Source of the DNA: Euryarchaeota archaeon UBA106
GTDB taxonomy: Archaea; Thermoplasmatota; Poseidoniia; Poseidoniales; Thalassarchaeaceae
Assembly (NCBI GenBank): GCA_002502365.1
Contig: DAOJ01000002.1
Coordinates: forward strand, 3,422 to 12,016
Reading direction: 5' to 3'
Length of the DNA: 8,595 bases
The position numbers and the translations under genes are program-made. Shown here in pieces: positions 1-7,079 of the stretch. The notes under the pieces are model-generated. The model made no database searches. It had not been told where the DNA came from and was given only the letters and a program-made list of their open reading frames with translations. Positions within the stretch are counted from its first letter, which is position 1. Every line of letters starts with the position of its first letter.

Positions 1-1389
1 AGGGTTTGTTCCAATTCGAAGTCTTTCGGGAAGTTCAGAAGGCAGGTGGGTCAAATTAAATGGTGCATTTTCTGGGATGTTGGTGCCAATTCTGTCATCA
101 AGGATTAATGCCAGTAGACTGTGATGCTTGACTCTTTGACCAACTTCTGAAAATAGAATGTCCTTGGCGCGTGTCTGACAATCTTTCCAAGTATCTCTAA
201 CATTAGAGCGATCGGGTTCTCTCAATGCAGTGTATGATGAAATTCCAGCCGGCCATGGATTGTTCTTATCATTCGGTAAATTACCTCTTGGGAACGCTTT
301 CCAATCATCTTTGTCTAACAATCCTGAACCGGTTATACACATGAAAACTCTACTTAGCCAAACCAATTTCTCCCAATCTTCCCTTGGAGGGCCTTCATCA
401 GATAATGTAGATAAGACGTGAATTCTTGTTCCTGATTCCCATTTTCCTGATGATAATCTAGGATAACTTCGAGCACAATCGACAAAATCTTCGATAATGG
501 AATGGATAGAGTCTGTGACTTCTTCAATGTCCTCAGTCCTCACAGATGACATCAATCGTGCCTGAAGAAGTTCTGGATTGATTCTCTTATTCGAACCCAA
601 TAGACCTCGTTCTCCTTCAGAGATAAAAATCGATTTGAAAATCAACGGACGGAGAATTTTGGTTGCTCGATTTCTTCCGGAGTAGTGTTGAGAAAGTCTA
701 TCTCTTGCGGCTAATACAGAGGCAACCTCGTTAGCTGGAATTCCAGCATCTACCGCATCACCATACAAATTAGGTGAATTAGGCAATCTCCATAGTGTGT
801 TGATGCTTTGTTCGACTATGCGTAAAATCTCAGATTCAGTAACTACATCCTCTCCAAAGTCATCTCCAAGAAAACTACGGTAGGGAGCCACTAATTGGTT
901 GAAGAATGAGTCTATTGTTCCTATTGGAGCATCTTCTAGTAGCATCAATAGTTGCTCAGGAAATCCTGGATGAGTAATCCTCGGATCTGCATCATAATCG
1001 TTTGATGTAGAATAAGAGCCAGGGCGCAATCTGGAGATTTTTTGTCTTAGTTTATCTCTCATTTGATCCGCTGCAGCAACTGTAAATGTTAGGAGAACTA
1101 CTTCAGATGGTAGTAAGCCATTCCAATCCTCTAAATTCATTCTTTCAGAAGCAGGAGATACTAAGCTACCTCCTTCCAATTTTCTCGGTCGTTCAGGCTT
1201 AGGTAGGATTCTTGTTGCTCTTTGATCTTCTTCGAGATAATGCTGAACAACTCTCTCAACGATTGTCATAGTCTTTCCAGTTCCTGCACCGGCATCGATT
1301 ACAATATGAGAATCGAGATTCAATGCTAAACGCTGTCCGGTGTTGAGTGTGATGGATTCCAGATCCTGAGAAACATCGTCCCCTGTCAT
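1..1389 (-). CDS. AddA-like UvrD/RecB-family ATP-dependent DNA helicase, N-terminal 463 residues (runs off left edge)
   Basis: The frame is open without a stop from the ATG at 1389 to base 1, so the 3' part is missing. The product should be the ATP-driven motor of a double-strand-break resection enzyme in the cytoplasm. Visible superfamily 1A motifs are a Q motif (Gln19), a Walker A GAGTGKT at residues 34-40, a motif Ia-like stretch LLTFTVAAADQMRDKL at 99-114, and a motif Ic-like IGTIDSFFNQL at 156-166. About 300 further residues follow without the DExx motif II. This fits the long 1B domain of AddA/RecB rather than short UvrD or Rep. The start is supported by a GGTGAT ribosome binding site 5 bases upstream. 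The ATG overlaps the stop of the AddB-like gene by 4 bases (ATGA), so the two are probably translationally coupled. Whether a C-terminal nuclease domain exists (AddA/RecB) or not (plain UvrD-like) cannot be seen, so no gene symbol is given. The helicase family is secure; the AddA name rests on the partner gene and the long 1B domain. Confidence 0.85.
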   Translation of the reverse strand, partial: MTGDDVSQDLESITLNTGQRLALNLDSHIVIDAGAGTGKTMTIVERVVQHYLEEDQRATRILPKPERPRKLEGGSLVSPASERMNLEDWNGLLPSEVVLLTFTVAAADQMRDKLRQKISRLRPGSYSTSNDYDADPRITHPGFPEQLLMLLEDAPIGTIDSFFNQLVAPYRSFLGDDFGEDVVTESEILRIVEQSINTLWRLPNSPNLYGDAVDAGIPANEVASVLAARDRLSQHYSGRNRATKILRPLIFKSIFISEGERGLLGSNKRINPELLQARLMSSVRTEDIEEVTDSIHSIIEDFVDCARSYPRLSSGKWESGTRIHVLSTLSDEGPPREDWEKLVWLSRVFMCITGSGLLDKDDWKAFPRGNLPNDKNNPWPAGISSYTALREPDRSNVRDTWKDCQTRAKDILFSEVGQRVKHHSLLALILDDRIGTNIPENAPFNLTHLPSELPERLRIGTNP

Positions 1390-4300
1390 CGGTCATCACC
1401 TTTGTATCTAACAGCACAAACTGAAGCCACTTGGCAGAACTTGCAGGCATCTTTGCTTGGGGTTGGGTGAACTCGGCCGTTAGCCGCTCCTGCAGCCGTG
1501 GCTAGAGCAGTTGAGAGTCTCTGGGCTAACCAGGCTCTGAAAGAGTCACTTTCTTCACCGGGTTCTTCATCTGGAAAACGATGTAATTCTCTTGTTTGTT
1601 GATGACTTAAATCGCCAAATTTTAGCGAGCTGGATTCTGTGGGAAGATGATATGAAACTTCTAGGAAATGATCTGTATTGTGTCCAATCACGCTAATTCC
1701 TGCTGCTACTACCAAATCACCAGGATGAGCCACCTCCCAAGCTCTAGCGTAAAGAGCAAGTTGCAACTCCTCAAGAAGACCTAGGGAATGACGCTTTATC
1801 GGTTCGCCTTCACTGGTTTTTATATCACGTATGATAATCAGTCTGCGAGGCTTCCAGCCACTGTCTTTGAGTCTAATCGGGGCGACTGAATTAGAACCTG
1901 ATTCGTCGACAAAAATATTCATTTCAGAATCAAAAGGAAGTAAATCTACTCTATCTATCTCGCCCCTTAATCTCAATGGGGGTAACTCTCCTTCACCATT
2001 GCTTGACAATTCTTCAGGGAGAGAGATTTCTATGCCATTTGAATCATGGCCTAACGCTTCCCATTCTATCGCTATTGGAATAGAGCCAGTCAACTTCATT
2101 TCTGCCGAAATCATTCGACCTATTCGGCCAGCCAAAGGAGTTGCACTCCTATGTCTAAGCCAGTCTAACCATTCTATCCTGGAGAAGCCAGTTAGCATCC
2201 GTAGGCGAGAATTAGAAACCGCATCGGTCTTCTCCAACCAAGGGGCTAAATCGGCAAGTATTTCCATGGATTTAGCTTGTAACTCTTCTTCACCAAAATC
2301 GGATTTTGCAATATTCAATGGATAGATACCTGAGTGAATTTCCTCGACTGACCGTTCTCTATCTTCCTCTACGCCAAGAATTTCTTCAATCAATTTGTGA
2401 TGGACTTTGTGAAGTAAATTTCCTTGTACTCTAGAATCAAGATCCTCTCTTTGACGTTCTTCTTCCTCTGCATATAGTCCACGTGTTAGCCATCCTCTAC
2501 GTGGGCAAGAGAGCCATTGCTTCAGGCGGCTCGCTGACCAAAGTGGAACTATTTGTTCGGCTCCGATAGCATGTCCATGTCTAGAATCAAATGTTGCTGA
2601 GCCAGTTTCTAGTGGACTCAAAGGCCTAGGATCGATAGATGCTCTGCGAGGGCCTCCAACCACTGGCCATCTTGAGGCCATTCTTGGACTGACACTGTTT
2701 TTCCTAGGTTTCCGTAGTAATTGAGAATTCTCCAGACCCCAAATATGTGGAGTTGCTGAATCAAAAAAGTATCCTTCTGAATCTACGCTACGGGGTTTTC
2801 TTCGCTCTCTATCTTGTTGAATTTCGATATCAAGGGGAATTGAAACCGCTGATGGGTTGAGAGCTAATCGTGATGGGGCTTGCATATTTCGCAGAGACTT
2901 CCCATCTAACCATCTCTGATTACTAGAATCATTTTCTCTACCAGGAGATTCTTCAAGCAAAATTGAGCTTGATTCTGGACTATTGGTTGTAATCCATTCA
3001 CGGATTGGAGCGGCTACGGGAGTTGATTTATCCTCACTCGGATCTAGAATTACGATTTCAGATTTAGCCGCGCTAAGTAGGTGGTATAGATGATGGCGAG
3101 CTTGTCTTATTGGAGTATCAGGACGAAGTATTCCCTGCCTATGTCGCTCCTCATCTCCAAGGAGTGGGACCTTTGGAACTCGTAAATCCCAAGATGTACT
3201 CGATATGTTAGCAAGGATAATCAAATCCGCGGTACAACCCAAGGCATTCTCAGGAGTAATTAATCGAATCCGACCCTGACAATTTCCTCCACCACCTCTT
3301 ACAGGAGTGTTTGATAGAATTATTTCTAATTCAGCTACCCATTCTGAACCTCCGCTAGGAATGGTTTGTGAAATTATTCGTTGCATTTTTCTTAGGCGGG
3401 AATGTGAATCTACGAGGCTCTGAATTACTGCAGCGGGCAGTGAATTAGATCCGTCCGCTGATTCAATCCCAGAATTCAAATCAACTCGAGAAAGTGCCTG
3501 ATAAAGCCATTCATCACCATTGTTTGCGGAAGTTAATCGTGGTAGGGATTGACCGGTGTGGCAACCGATCCACAAGTCAGCATTGGATAAGACTGACTTA
3601 TCGAAATCTGCTAGAAGTGGATGATTGCTCTGAGCTAAAGAAAGAAGCCACCATTGTGTGGCCTCCTTGGATGGTCCTTTGCGAGCATCTAATTCTTGTC
3701 TGGAAAGTGTGAGTAACCATCTTTCAAGTGTGCCTGCGCCTCCAAGAATATGGTCACCTCGGGCTAATTCCGATAGTAAATCTGCATTGGCTTCAGGAAG
3801 AATATCTTCTTTGGTTGGATGAGAATTTTGTAGAGGAATTAGTCTCAATGACCTCTGCAGAGCAAGCGAGCGTAGTGAATCCAATGACCATGCATTTGGT
3901 CCGTGGCATACACCAGCTAATGACGCAATCCAATGACCCAACGGTTTACTGGATGTCATCGAGGGAGCATCTTGAAGAGAGATTCCTAAATCCGCTAAAG
4001 CACGGGTCCACTGATGGTTTTCTTCATCAGATGTGGGGTCAATCAACAAAATTCTTGAAGATGGATTTTTAGCAAGTTGTTCCGAAATCAATCTAGTGGC
4101 TTGAGGTATTGAATGCGTCTCTCTTTGTAACCTAAATCTACGATGATTGGAAGGTTGCATTCGATCTACAGGGTTGGATATTTCATGTTTAGGAACCCAA
4201 TTCGGCAAATTTTCTGATTTACTAATCGGATATTCATCCTCTAGAATAAATCCATGCATCCCCCTTCTAAAATTGCCAGGATAAACCAATTGATGAATTG

Positions 4301-4991
4301 GCCTTAATTTTGAAATGGATCGCAGAAATTCTATTCTTTCAGAATTCATAACTGGAGAATGGTCAAGCATAATTATGCCATCAATTTCATGTAGACTGAA
4401 CGGAAGATTACCTCTTTCGAAGGAGTCATCTAAGCCTTGAATTACCCTTCTAGTAACAAAGTCTGGGTGTGTTCTACCTAATTGATTCTCCAACTGTTTT
4501 AAGACTCTGGAGAATCCTTCTATTCCAGCACCGTCCCAATCATCCAATTTTCCTTCCTTAGCGAGAACTGAATGTAGGGCTGAAAGGGAACGGGTCTTGT
4601 TTTTGTTCCATGATAAGTTGGGAATAGGATGAATAATTGGAAATTGAAGATTTGCTGCTGCTTTAACACAAGCTGCATGCAGAATAAGATTCCATCCACC
4701 CGCTAAAGAAAGGATCCTAGGCATTCGTAGATCGGCAACTAGAGATTTTTCCAAGGAATCTATAGTATGATGGAGAGTTCTATCGATGACCAATCCTCTA
4801 TCGGCAAGACGCTCCAGATTTTCTCTACGTGATTCCTCGTTAGGGTACAGAATTAGAATTCGATAAGCACCTCCCTGAGAAGGAGGTGAAGGGTCTGTAC
4901 TCTGTCTTTCTATGTGATCGAGTAACCATTTCGGAATGGGCCCTGGTAGAACCTCTTCGTTGGTGACAGAGACTACCAGTTCCTGAACCAT
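1386..4991 (-). CDS. addB: AddB-like helicase-nuclease subunit with PD-(D/E)XK nuclease and four-cysteine iron-sulfur signature
   Basis: A 1201-residue protein counted from the ATG at 4991. The N-terminal two thirds resemble a degenerate UvrD-type helicase. A motif Ia/Ic-like part lies near residues 40-85, a 2A-like start near 290-365, a motif V-like stretch at 573-595 and a motif VI-like RHHLYHLLSAAK at 632-643. No GxGKT P-loop is present. After a basic linker (about 725-810) comes a nuclease domain: SASRLKQWLSCPRRG with Cys829, GNLLHKVHH with His861, GEIDRVD with Asp1013, DIKT with Asp1056 and Lys1058, LQLALY with Gln1077 and Tyr1081, then Cys1183, Cys1186 and Cys1192. The C..//..CxxCx5C spacing is that of the AddB 4Fe-4S staple. 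In the family this subunit cuts one DNA strand during resection and recognises Chi. An in-frame ATG at 5006 would add five residues, but 4991 has GGTGA four bases upstream and 5006 has none. It is coupled to the downstream helicase gene by an ATGA overlap. Confidence in family is high; strict orthology to bacterial AddB is inferred. Confidence 0.85.
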   Translation of the reverse strand: MVQELVVSVTNEEVLPGPIPKWLLDHIERQSTDPSPPSQGGAYRILILYPNEESRRENLERLADRGLVIDRTLHHTIDSLEKSLVADLRMPRILSLAGGWNLILHAACVKAAANLQFPIIHPIPNLSWNKNKTRSLSALHSVLAKEGKLDDWDGAGIEGFSRVLKQLENQLGRTHPDFVTRRVIQGLDDSFERGNLPFSLHEIDGIIMLDHSPVMNSERIEFLRSISKLRPIHQLVYPGNFRRGMHGFILEDEYPISKSENLPNWVPKHEISNPVDRMQPSNHRRFRLQRETHSIPQATRLISEQLAKNPSSRILLIDPTSDEENHQWTRALADLGISLQDAPSMTSSKPLGHWIASLAGVCHGPNAWSLDSLRSLALQRSLRLIPLQNSHPTKEDILPEANADLLSELARGDHILGGAGTLERWLLTLSRQELDARKGPSKEATQWWLLSLAQSNHPLLADFDKSVLSNADLWIGCHTGQSLPRLTSANNGDEWLYQALSRVDLNSGIESADGSNSLPAAVIQSLVDSHSRLRKMQRIISQTIPSGGSEWVAELEIILSNTPVRGGGGNCQGRIRLITPENALGCTADLIILANISSTSWDLRVPKVPLLGDEERHRQGILRPDTPIRQARHHLYHLLSAAKSEIVILDPSEDKSTPVAAPIREWITTNSPESSSILLEESPGRENDSSNQRWLDGKSLRNMQAPSRLALNPSAVSIPLDIEIQQDRERRKPRSVDSEGYFFDSATPHIWGLENSQLLRKPRKNSVSPRMASRWPVVGGPRRASIDPRPLSPLETGSATFDSRHGHAIGAEQIVPLWSASRLKQWLSCPRRGWLTRGLYAEEEERQREDLDSRVQGNLLHKVHHKLIEEILGVEEDRERSVEEIHSGIYPLNIAKSDFGEEELQAKSMEILADLAPWLEKTDAVSNSRLRMLTGFSRIEWLDWLRHRSATPLAGRIGRMISAEMKLTGSIPIAIEWEALGHDSNGIEISLPEELSSNGEGELPPLRLRGEIDRVDLLPFDSEMNIFVDESGSNSVAPIRLKDSGWKPRRLIIIRDIKTSEGEPIKRHSLGLLEELQLALYARAWEVAHPGDLVVAAGISVIGHNTDHFLEVSYHLPTESSSLKFGDLSHQQTRELHRFPDEEPGEESDSFRAWLAQRLSTALATAAGAANGRVHPTPSKDACKFCQVASVCAVRYKGDDR
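1395..1400 (-). promoter_or_regulatory. Ribosome binding site of the AddA-like helicase gene, inside the AddB-like gene
   Basis: The minus strand reads AAAGGTGATGACCGATG. GGTGAT is complementary to the usual 16S rRNA 3' end and lies 5 bases before the helicase ATG. It sits wholly within the last codons of the AddB-like gene. With the ATGA stop/start overlap, this points to re-initiation or coupled translation giving a matched supply of the two subunits. Confidence 0.7.
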
Positions 4992-4995
4992 GACC

Positions 4996-5000
4996 TCACC
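4996..5000 (-). promoter_or_regulatory. Ribosome binding site that decides the AddB-like start
   Basis: The minus strand reads GGTGAGGTCATG, so GGTGA stands four bases before the ATG at 4991. The longer candidate start at 5006 has no such site and lies in the arm of a small inverted repeat. The same GGTGA-N4-ATG arrangement precedes the threonine aldolase ATG at 7079. This makes 4991 the preferred start. Confidence 0.55.
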
Positions 5001-5001
5001 G

Positions 5002-5063
5002 AGCATCTTCGATGCTTCGAGGGGGTTCTTGAACCCGCCGATGGGTTTGGCTCAGAATTAGCC
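5002..5063 (-). promoter_or_regulatory. Leader/intergenic region of the AddB-like gene with small inverted repeats
   Basis: The short gap between the thioredoxin-fold gene and the AddB-like gene holds several small inverted repeats, read on the minus strand. GGCT/AGCC frames the 5' end. AACCC (5043-5047) can pair with GGGTT (5032-5036). That same GGGTT can instead pair with AACCC (5023-5027), within GGGTTC-AA-GAACCC. AGCATC-GAA-GATGCT spans 5002-5016 and covers the alternative ATG at 5006. The second and third pairings exclude each other, an arrangement that can act as an attenuator. The stems are only 5-6 base pairs, there is no clear T-run, and no promoter motif was recognised, so a regulatory role is only a possibility. 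Confidence 0.3.
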
Positions 5064-5993
5064 TCATTGGCGTCGACTTCTTACTAGGGGGACGGCGGCG
5101 AGTAGAGACAAGAGAGTGGCTATGCCAACTGCTGGTAGACTATCGTGGAAACTATTTCCGCCTTCTTTTTCGATTTCCCAATCGATAAGCAATATTGCTT
5201 TCATATCTTCACCATCCCAAGTTTCCGGTATATCCAGAATCTCTGTTCCATTAGTTCCAGAAAGCTGGCTTGCTGCATGATTAACATGCAGATAATCCTC
5301 CAAATTATTACTACCATCTTCAAAATTTGCCGAATCCTCGACGAATACAATCCATGGAGTTGTAGTCTGAGTTGGACAATCGTCAGCACAAGAAAATACT
5401 AGATTGTCAAAGTTCCATGAAAAACTCGCTCCGGATTCAGTGAAAGAAACGGAAAAATCGATTGTGCCACCAGTAAACCAAGCTCGATTTCCAACCTGTA
5501 ATGACTGTGAATAATCGTCAACCAATGAAGTGCCTTTTGCCACAGAACCGGTATGTAATCGCTGACCATCTACCACCAAACTAGGAGCGATTCTCTCCTC
5601 TCCAGCAACTGATTTCGAAGACTCTCCATAATTTCCTACCCAGCGTTCCTCTGTGCTATCAGAGCCGAATGGATCTTCAGGTTCTATCCAAACACGGTGA
5701 TAGTGGATTAGTACCGCATCGGTGCCTTCCACCGCTTCACTCATCGCACGCTCATTAGTAACGCAATTCCAACACCAAGTAGCAGTATAGACCTCAACAA
5801 TATTTGGCAAATCATTGTAATCTACACTTTTGCTATCATCTTCAGTACTATTTCCCATATCAAGTGTTAAACCGCCGAAAGTACCAGCATCTTTTTGCCC
5901 CCTTGCATCAACCCAAATTGTTCCGCTCTCTCCCAAAGCACCCATAGGTGCTAGAAGTAAGGCCGTGAGGAGTACTGCCAGAAGACTTCTCAT
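5064..5993 (-). CDS. Secreted, membrane-anchored thioredoxin-fold protein (DUF1223-like)
   Basis: A 309-residue protein exported across the membrane. Residues 1-20 form a signal peptide: an Arg, then a long Leu/Ala core ending in GALG. Residues 64-150 form a thioredoxin-like domain with CWNC (Cys74, Cys77) after a strand IVEVYTATW. Next come an EDPFGSDSTEERW stretch and a probable cis-proline loop, APSLVVDG, with Pro137. The order CxxC, (K/E)DPF..., TExR, P..VVDG matches the DUF1223/Omp28-like thioredoxin-fold pattern more than classical DsbA or TlpA. Residues 165-275 look like an acidic beta-rich domain with a second cysteine pair (Cys202, Cys206). A hydrophobic segment at about 286-304 followed by RSRRQ anchors the C terminus. 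The role is likely thiol-disulfide exchange outside the cytoplasm; its partner is unknown. It starts 39 bases after the aldolase stop with GAGG four bases before the ATG, so the two are probably cotranscribed. Fold and topology are well supported; the exact family is less certain. Confidence 0.75.
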   Translation of the reverse strand: MRSLLAVLLTALLLAPMGALGESGTIWVDARGQKDAGTFGGLTLDMGNSTEDDSKSVDYNDLPNIVEVYTATWCWNCVTNERAMSEAVEGTDAVLIHYHRVWIEPEDPFGSDSTEERWVGNYGESSKSVAGEERIAPSLVVDGQRLHTGSVAKGTSLVDDYSQSLQVGNRAWFTGGTIDFSVSFTESGASFSWNFDNLVFSCADDCPTQTTTPWIVFVEDSANFEDGSNNLEDYLHVNHAASQLSGTNGTEILDIPETWDGEDMKAILLIDWEIEKEGGNSFHDSLPAVGIATLLSLLAAVPLVRSRRQ

Positions 5994-5997
5994 CGAT

Positions 5998-6001
5998 CCT
6001 C
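5998..6001 (-). promoter_or_regulatory. Ribosome binding site of the thioredoxin-fold gene
   Basis: GAGG lies four bases before the ATG at 5993 (minus strand CCGAGGATCGATG). It is weaker than the GGTGA sites of the neighbouring genes but at similar spacing. It supports the chosen start, as does the signal peptide that begins immediately after it. Confidence 0.5.
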
Positions 6002-6003
6002 GG

Positions 6004-6020
6004 AAAAAGAACTGATGTTC
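6004..6020 (-). terminator. Possible weak terminator or attenuator between the aldolase and thioredoxin-fold genes
   Basis: On the minus strand GAAC-ATCA-GTTC is followed directly by five T residues. This 4-base-pair stem plus U-tract could slow or partly stop transcription between the two genes. It is short, lies in a 39-base gap, and directly precedes a ribosome binding site. Read-through into the downstream genes is therefore likely, and chance occurrence cannot be excluded. Confidence 0.2.
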
Positions 6021-6032
6021 AAGGGTTCGGCC

Positions 6033-7079
6033 TTATTGCGTTGAAGAAAATGCCTCAATGGCTCTATCAATATCTTCGTCAGTAATATGCAAATGAGTAA
6101 CGGCTCTAACTTGAGAATCGTGAATATCGATAATATCAATTCCTTTCTCAGCTAGTTTTGATACAACGGATTTTGCAGCACCCTCTGGGGTAGAAATCAA
6201 AACTATGTTGGAGTGAACTGCATCTAACTCTACTGCATAATTCTCCATTTCATTAATTGCTAAGGCTAGTCTCTTTGCTCGAACGTGGTCTTCTGAAAGG
6301 CGTTCGAGATTATTTTCCAGAGCATATAGGCCTCCAGCCGCAATTATTCCAGCTTGACGCATTCCTCCACCAAGCATCTTTCTAAATCTATGTGCACGGT
6401 CGATGAATTCTTTACTTCCAACCAAAACAGAGCCAACCGGTGCACCAAGTCCTTTCGAAAGGCAAATCGTAACGGTGTCAAAATCTCTAACCATCCTAGC
6501 AGGATCAGTACCAGAAACCACAACAGCATTGAATAATCGTGCACCATCCATGTGCGCCATACAGCCATTCTCGTGAGCAATCTTACAAATTTCATCCAAG
6601 ATATCTTGTGGGTAAACTGAGCCTCCACCTAAGTTTGAGGTATTCTCTACGCATACTAAACTGCAATCAGGATAGTGTGATTCGCTTCCCTCTGCTTTTC
6701 TTATTGCCGCCTTTACATCTGCAGGTTTCATTATTCCATCTGGGCTTGGGACTAACGACATTGAGCATCCAGCAAGAGATGCATAACCGCCTCCTTCATA
6801 TCTGAAAATATGTGATTTTGTATATGCAACAATCTCATCGCCAGGTCTGGTATGAGCCAAAATGGCAACAGCATTACCCATTGTTCCTGAAGAAACGAAA
6901 AGACCTGCTTCCTTACCGAGAATTTTTGCTACCTTTTCTTGCAATGTATTCACCGTTGGGTCATCGCCCATCACATCATCGCCAACCTCAGCGGAAGCCA
7001 TTAGTTGTCGCATCAACTCAGTTGGCTGAGTAACAGTATCCGACCGTAGGTCGACCCTCTCAGAAGGGTAGTCGCGCAT
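6033..7079 (-). CDS. ltaE: Low-specificity L-threonine aldolase (PLP-dependent)
   Basis: A 348-residue fold-type I PLP enzyme of the usual length for the family. It splits L-threonine and L-allo-threonine into glycine and acetaldehyde in the cytoplasm. Positions are counted from the ATG at 7079. The N terminus carries the family hallmark VDLRSDTVTQPT. Other features are VGDDVMGDDPTVN (substrate loop), SGTMGN at 64-69 (phosphate binding), SHIFRYEGGG with His90 (ring stacking), HMDGARLFN with Asp178 (pyridine nitrogen) and Arg181, CLSKGLGAPVGS with Lys209 (Schiff base), and KMLGGGMRQAG. No key residue is missing. A longer reading from 7109 would add ten residues, but GGTGA sits four bases before 7079 and the extension is unlike the family, so 7079 is preferred. 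It is the first gene of the minus-strand cluster and diverges from an aminotransferase. The family assignment is firm; isomer preference (L or L-allo) cannot be read from the sequence. Confidence 0.93.
   Translation of the reverse strand: MRDYPSERVDLRSDTVTQPTELMRQLMASAEVGDDVMGDDPTVNTLQEKVAKILGKEAGLFVSSGTMGNAVAILAHTRPGDEIVAYTKSHIFRYEGGGYASLAGCSMSLVPSPDGIMKPADVKAAIRKAEGSESHYPDCSLVCVENTSNLGGGSVYPQDILDEICKIAHENGCMAHMDGARLFNAVVVSGTDPARMVRDFDTVTICLSKGLGAPVGSVLVGSKEFIDRAHRFRKMLGGGMRQAGIIAAGGLYALENNLERLSEDHVRAKRLALAINEMENYAVELDAVHSNIVLISTPEGAAKSVVSKLAEKGIDIIDIHDSQVRAVTHLHITDEDIDRAIEAFSSTQ

Noticed and set aside
230..421. A 63-codon plus-strand open frame near the left edge
   Set aside because: The minus-strand helicase frame is open across it and carries recognisable motifs at its start; this frame is a shadow.
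1831..2325. A 164-codon open frame on the plus strand, antisense to the AddB-like nuclease region
   Set aside because: It lies fully within a gene with clear catalytic motifs, its translation resembles no family, and it has no convincing ribosome binding site.
3494..4072. Two plus-strand open frames antisense to the AddB-like gene
   Set aside because: They are low-complexity, unrelated to known proteins and covered by a well-supported gene on the other strand.
5145..5402. A plus-strand open frame antisense to the thioredoxin-fold gene
   Set aside because: Cysteine- and isoleucine-rich nonsense translation, with no ribosome binding site, opposite a coherent secreted protein.
6344..7033. Short open frames on both strands within the threonine aldolase gene
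   Set aside because: All overlap a complete, highly conserved enzyme in a different frame.
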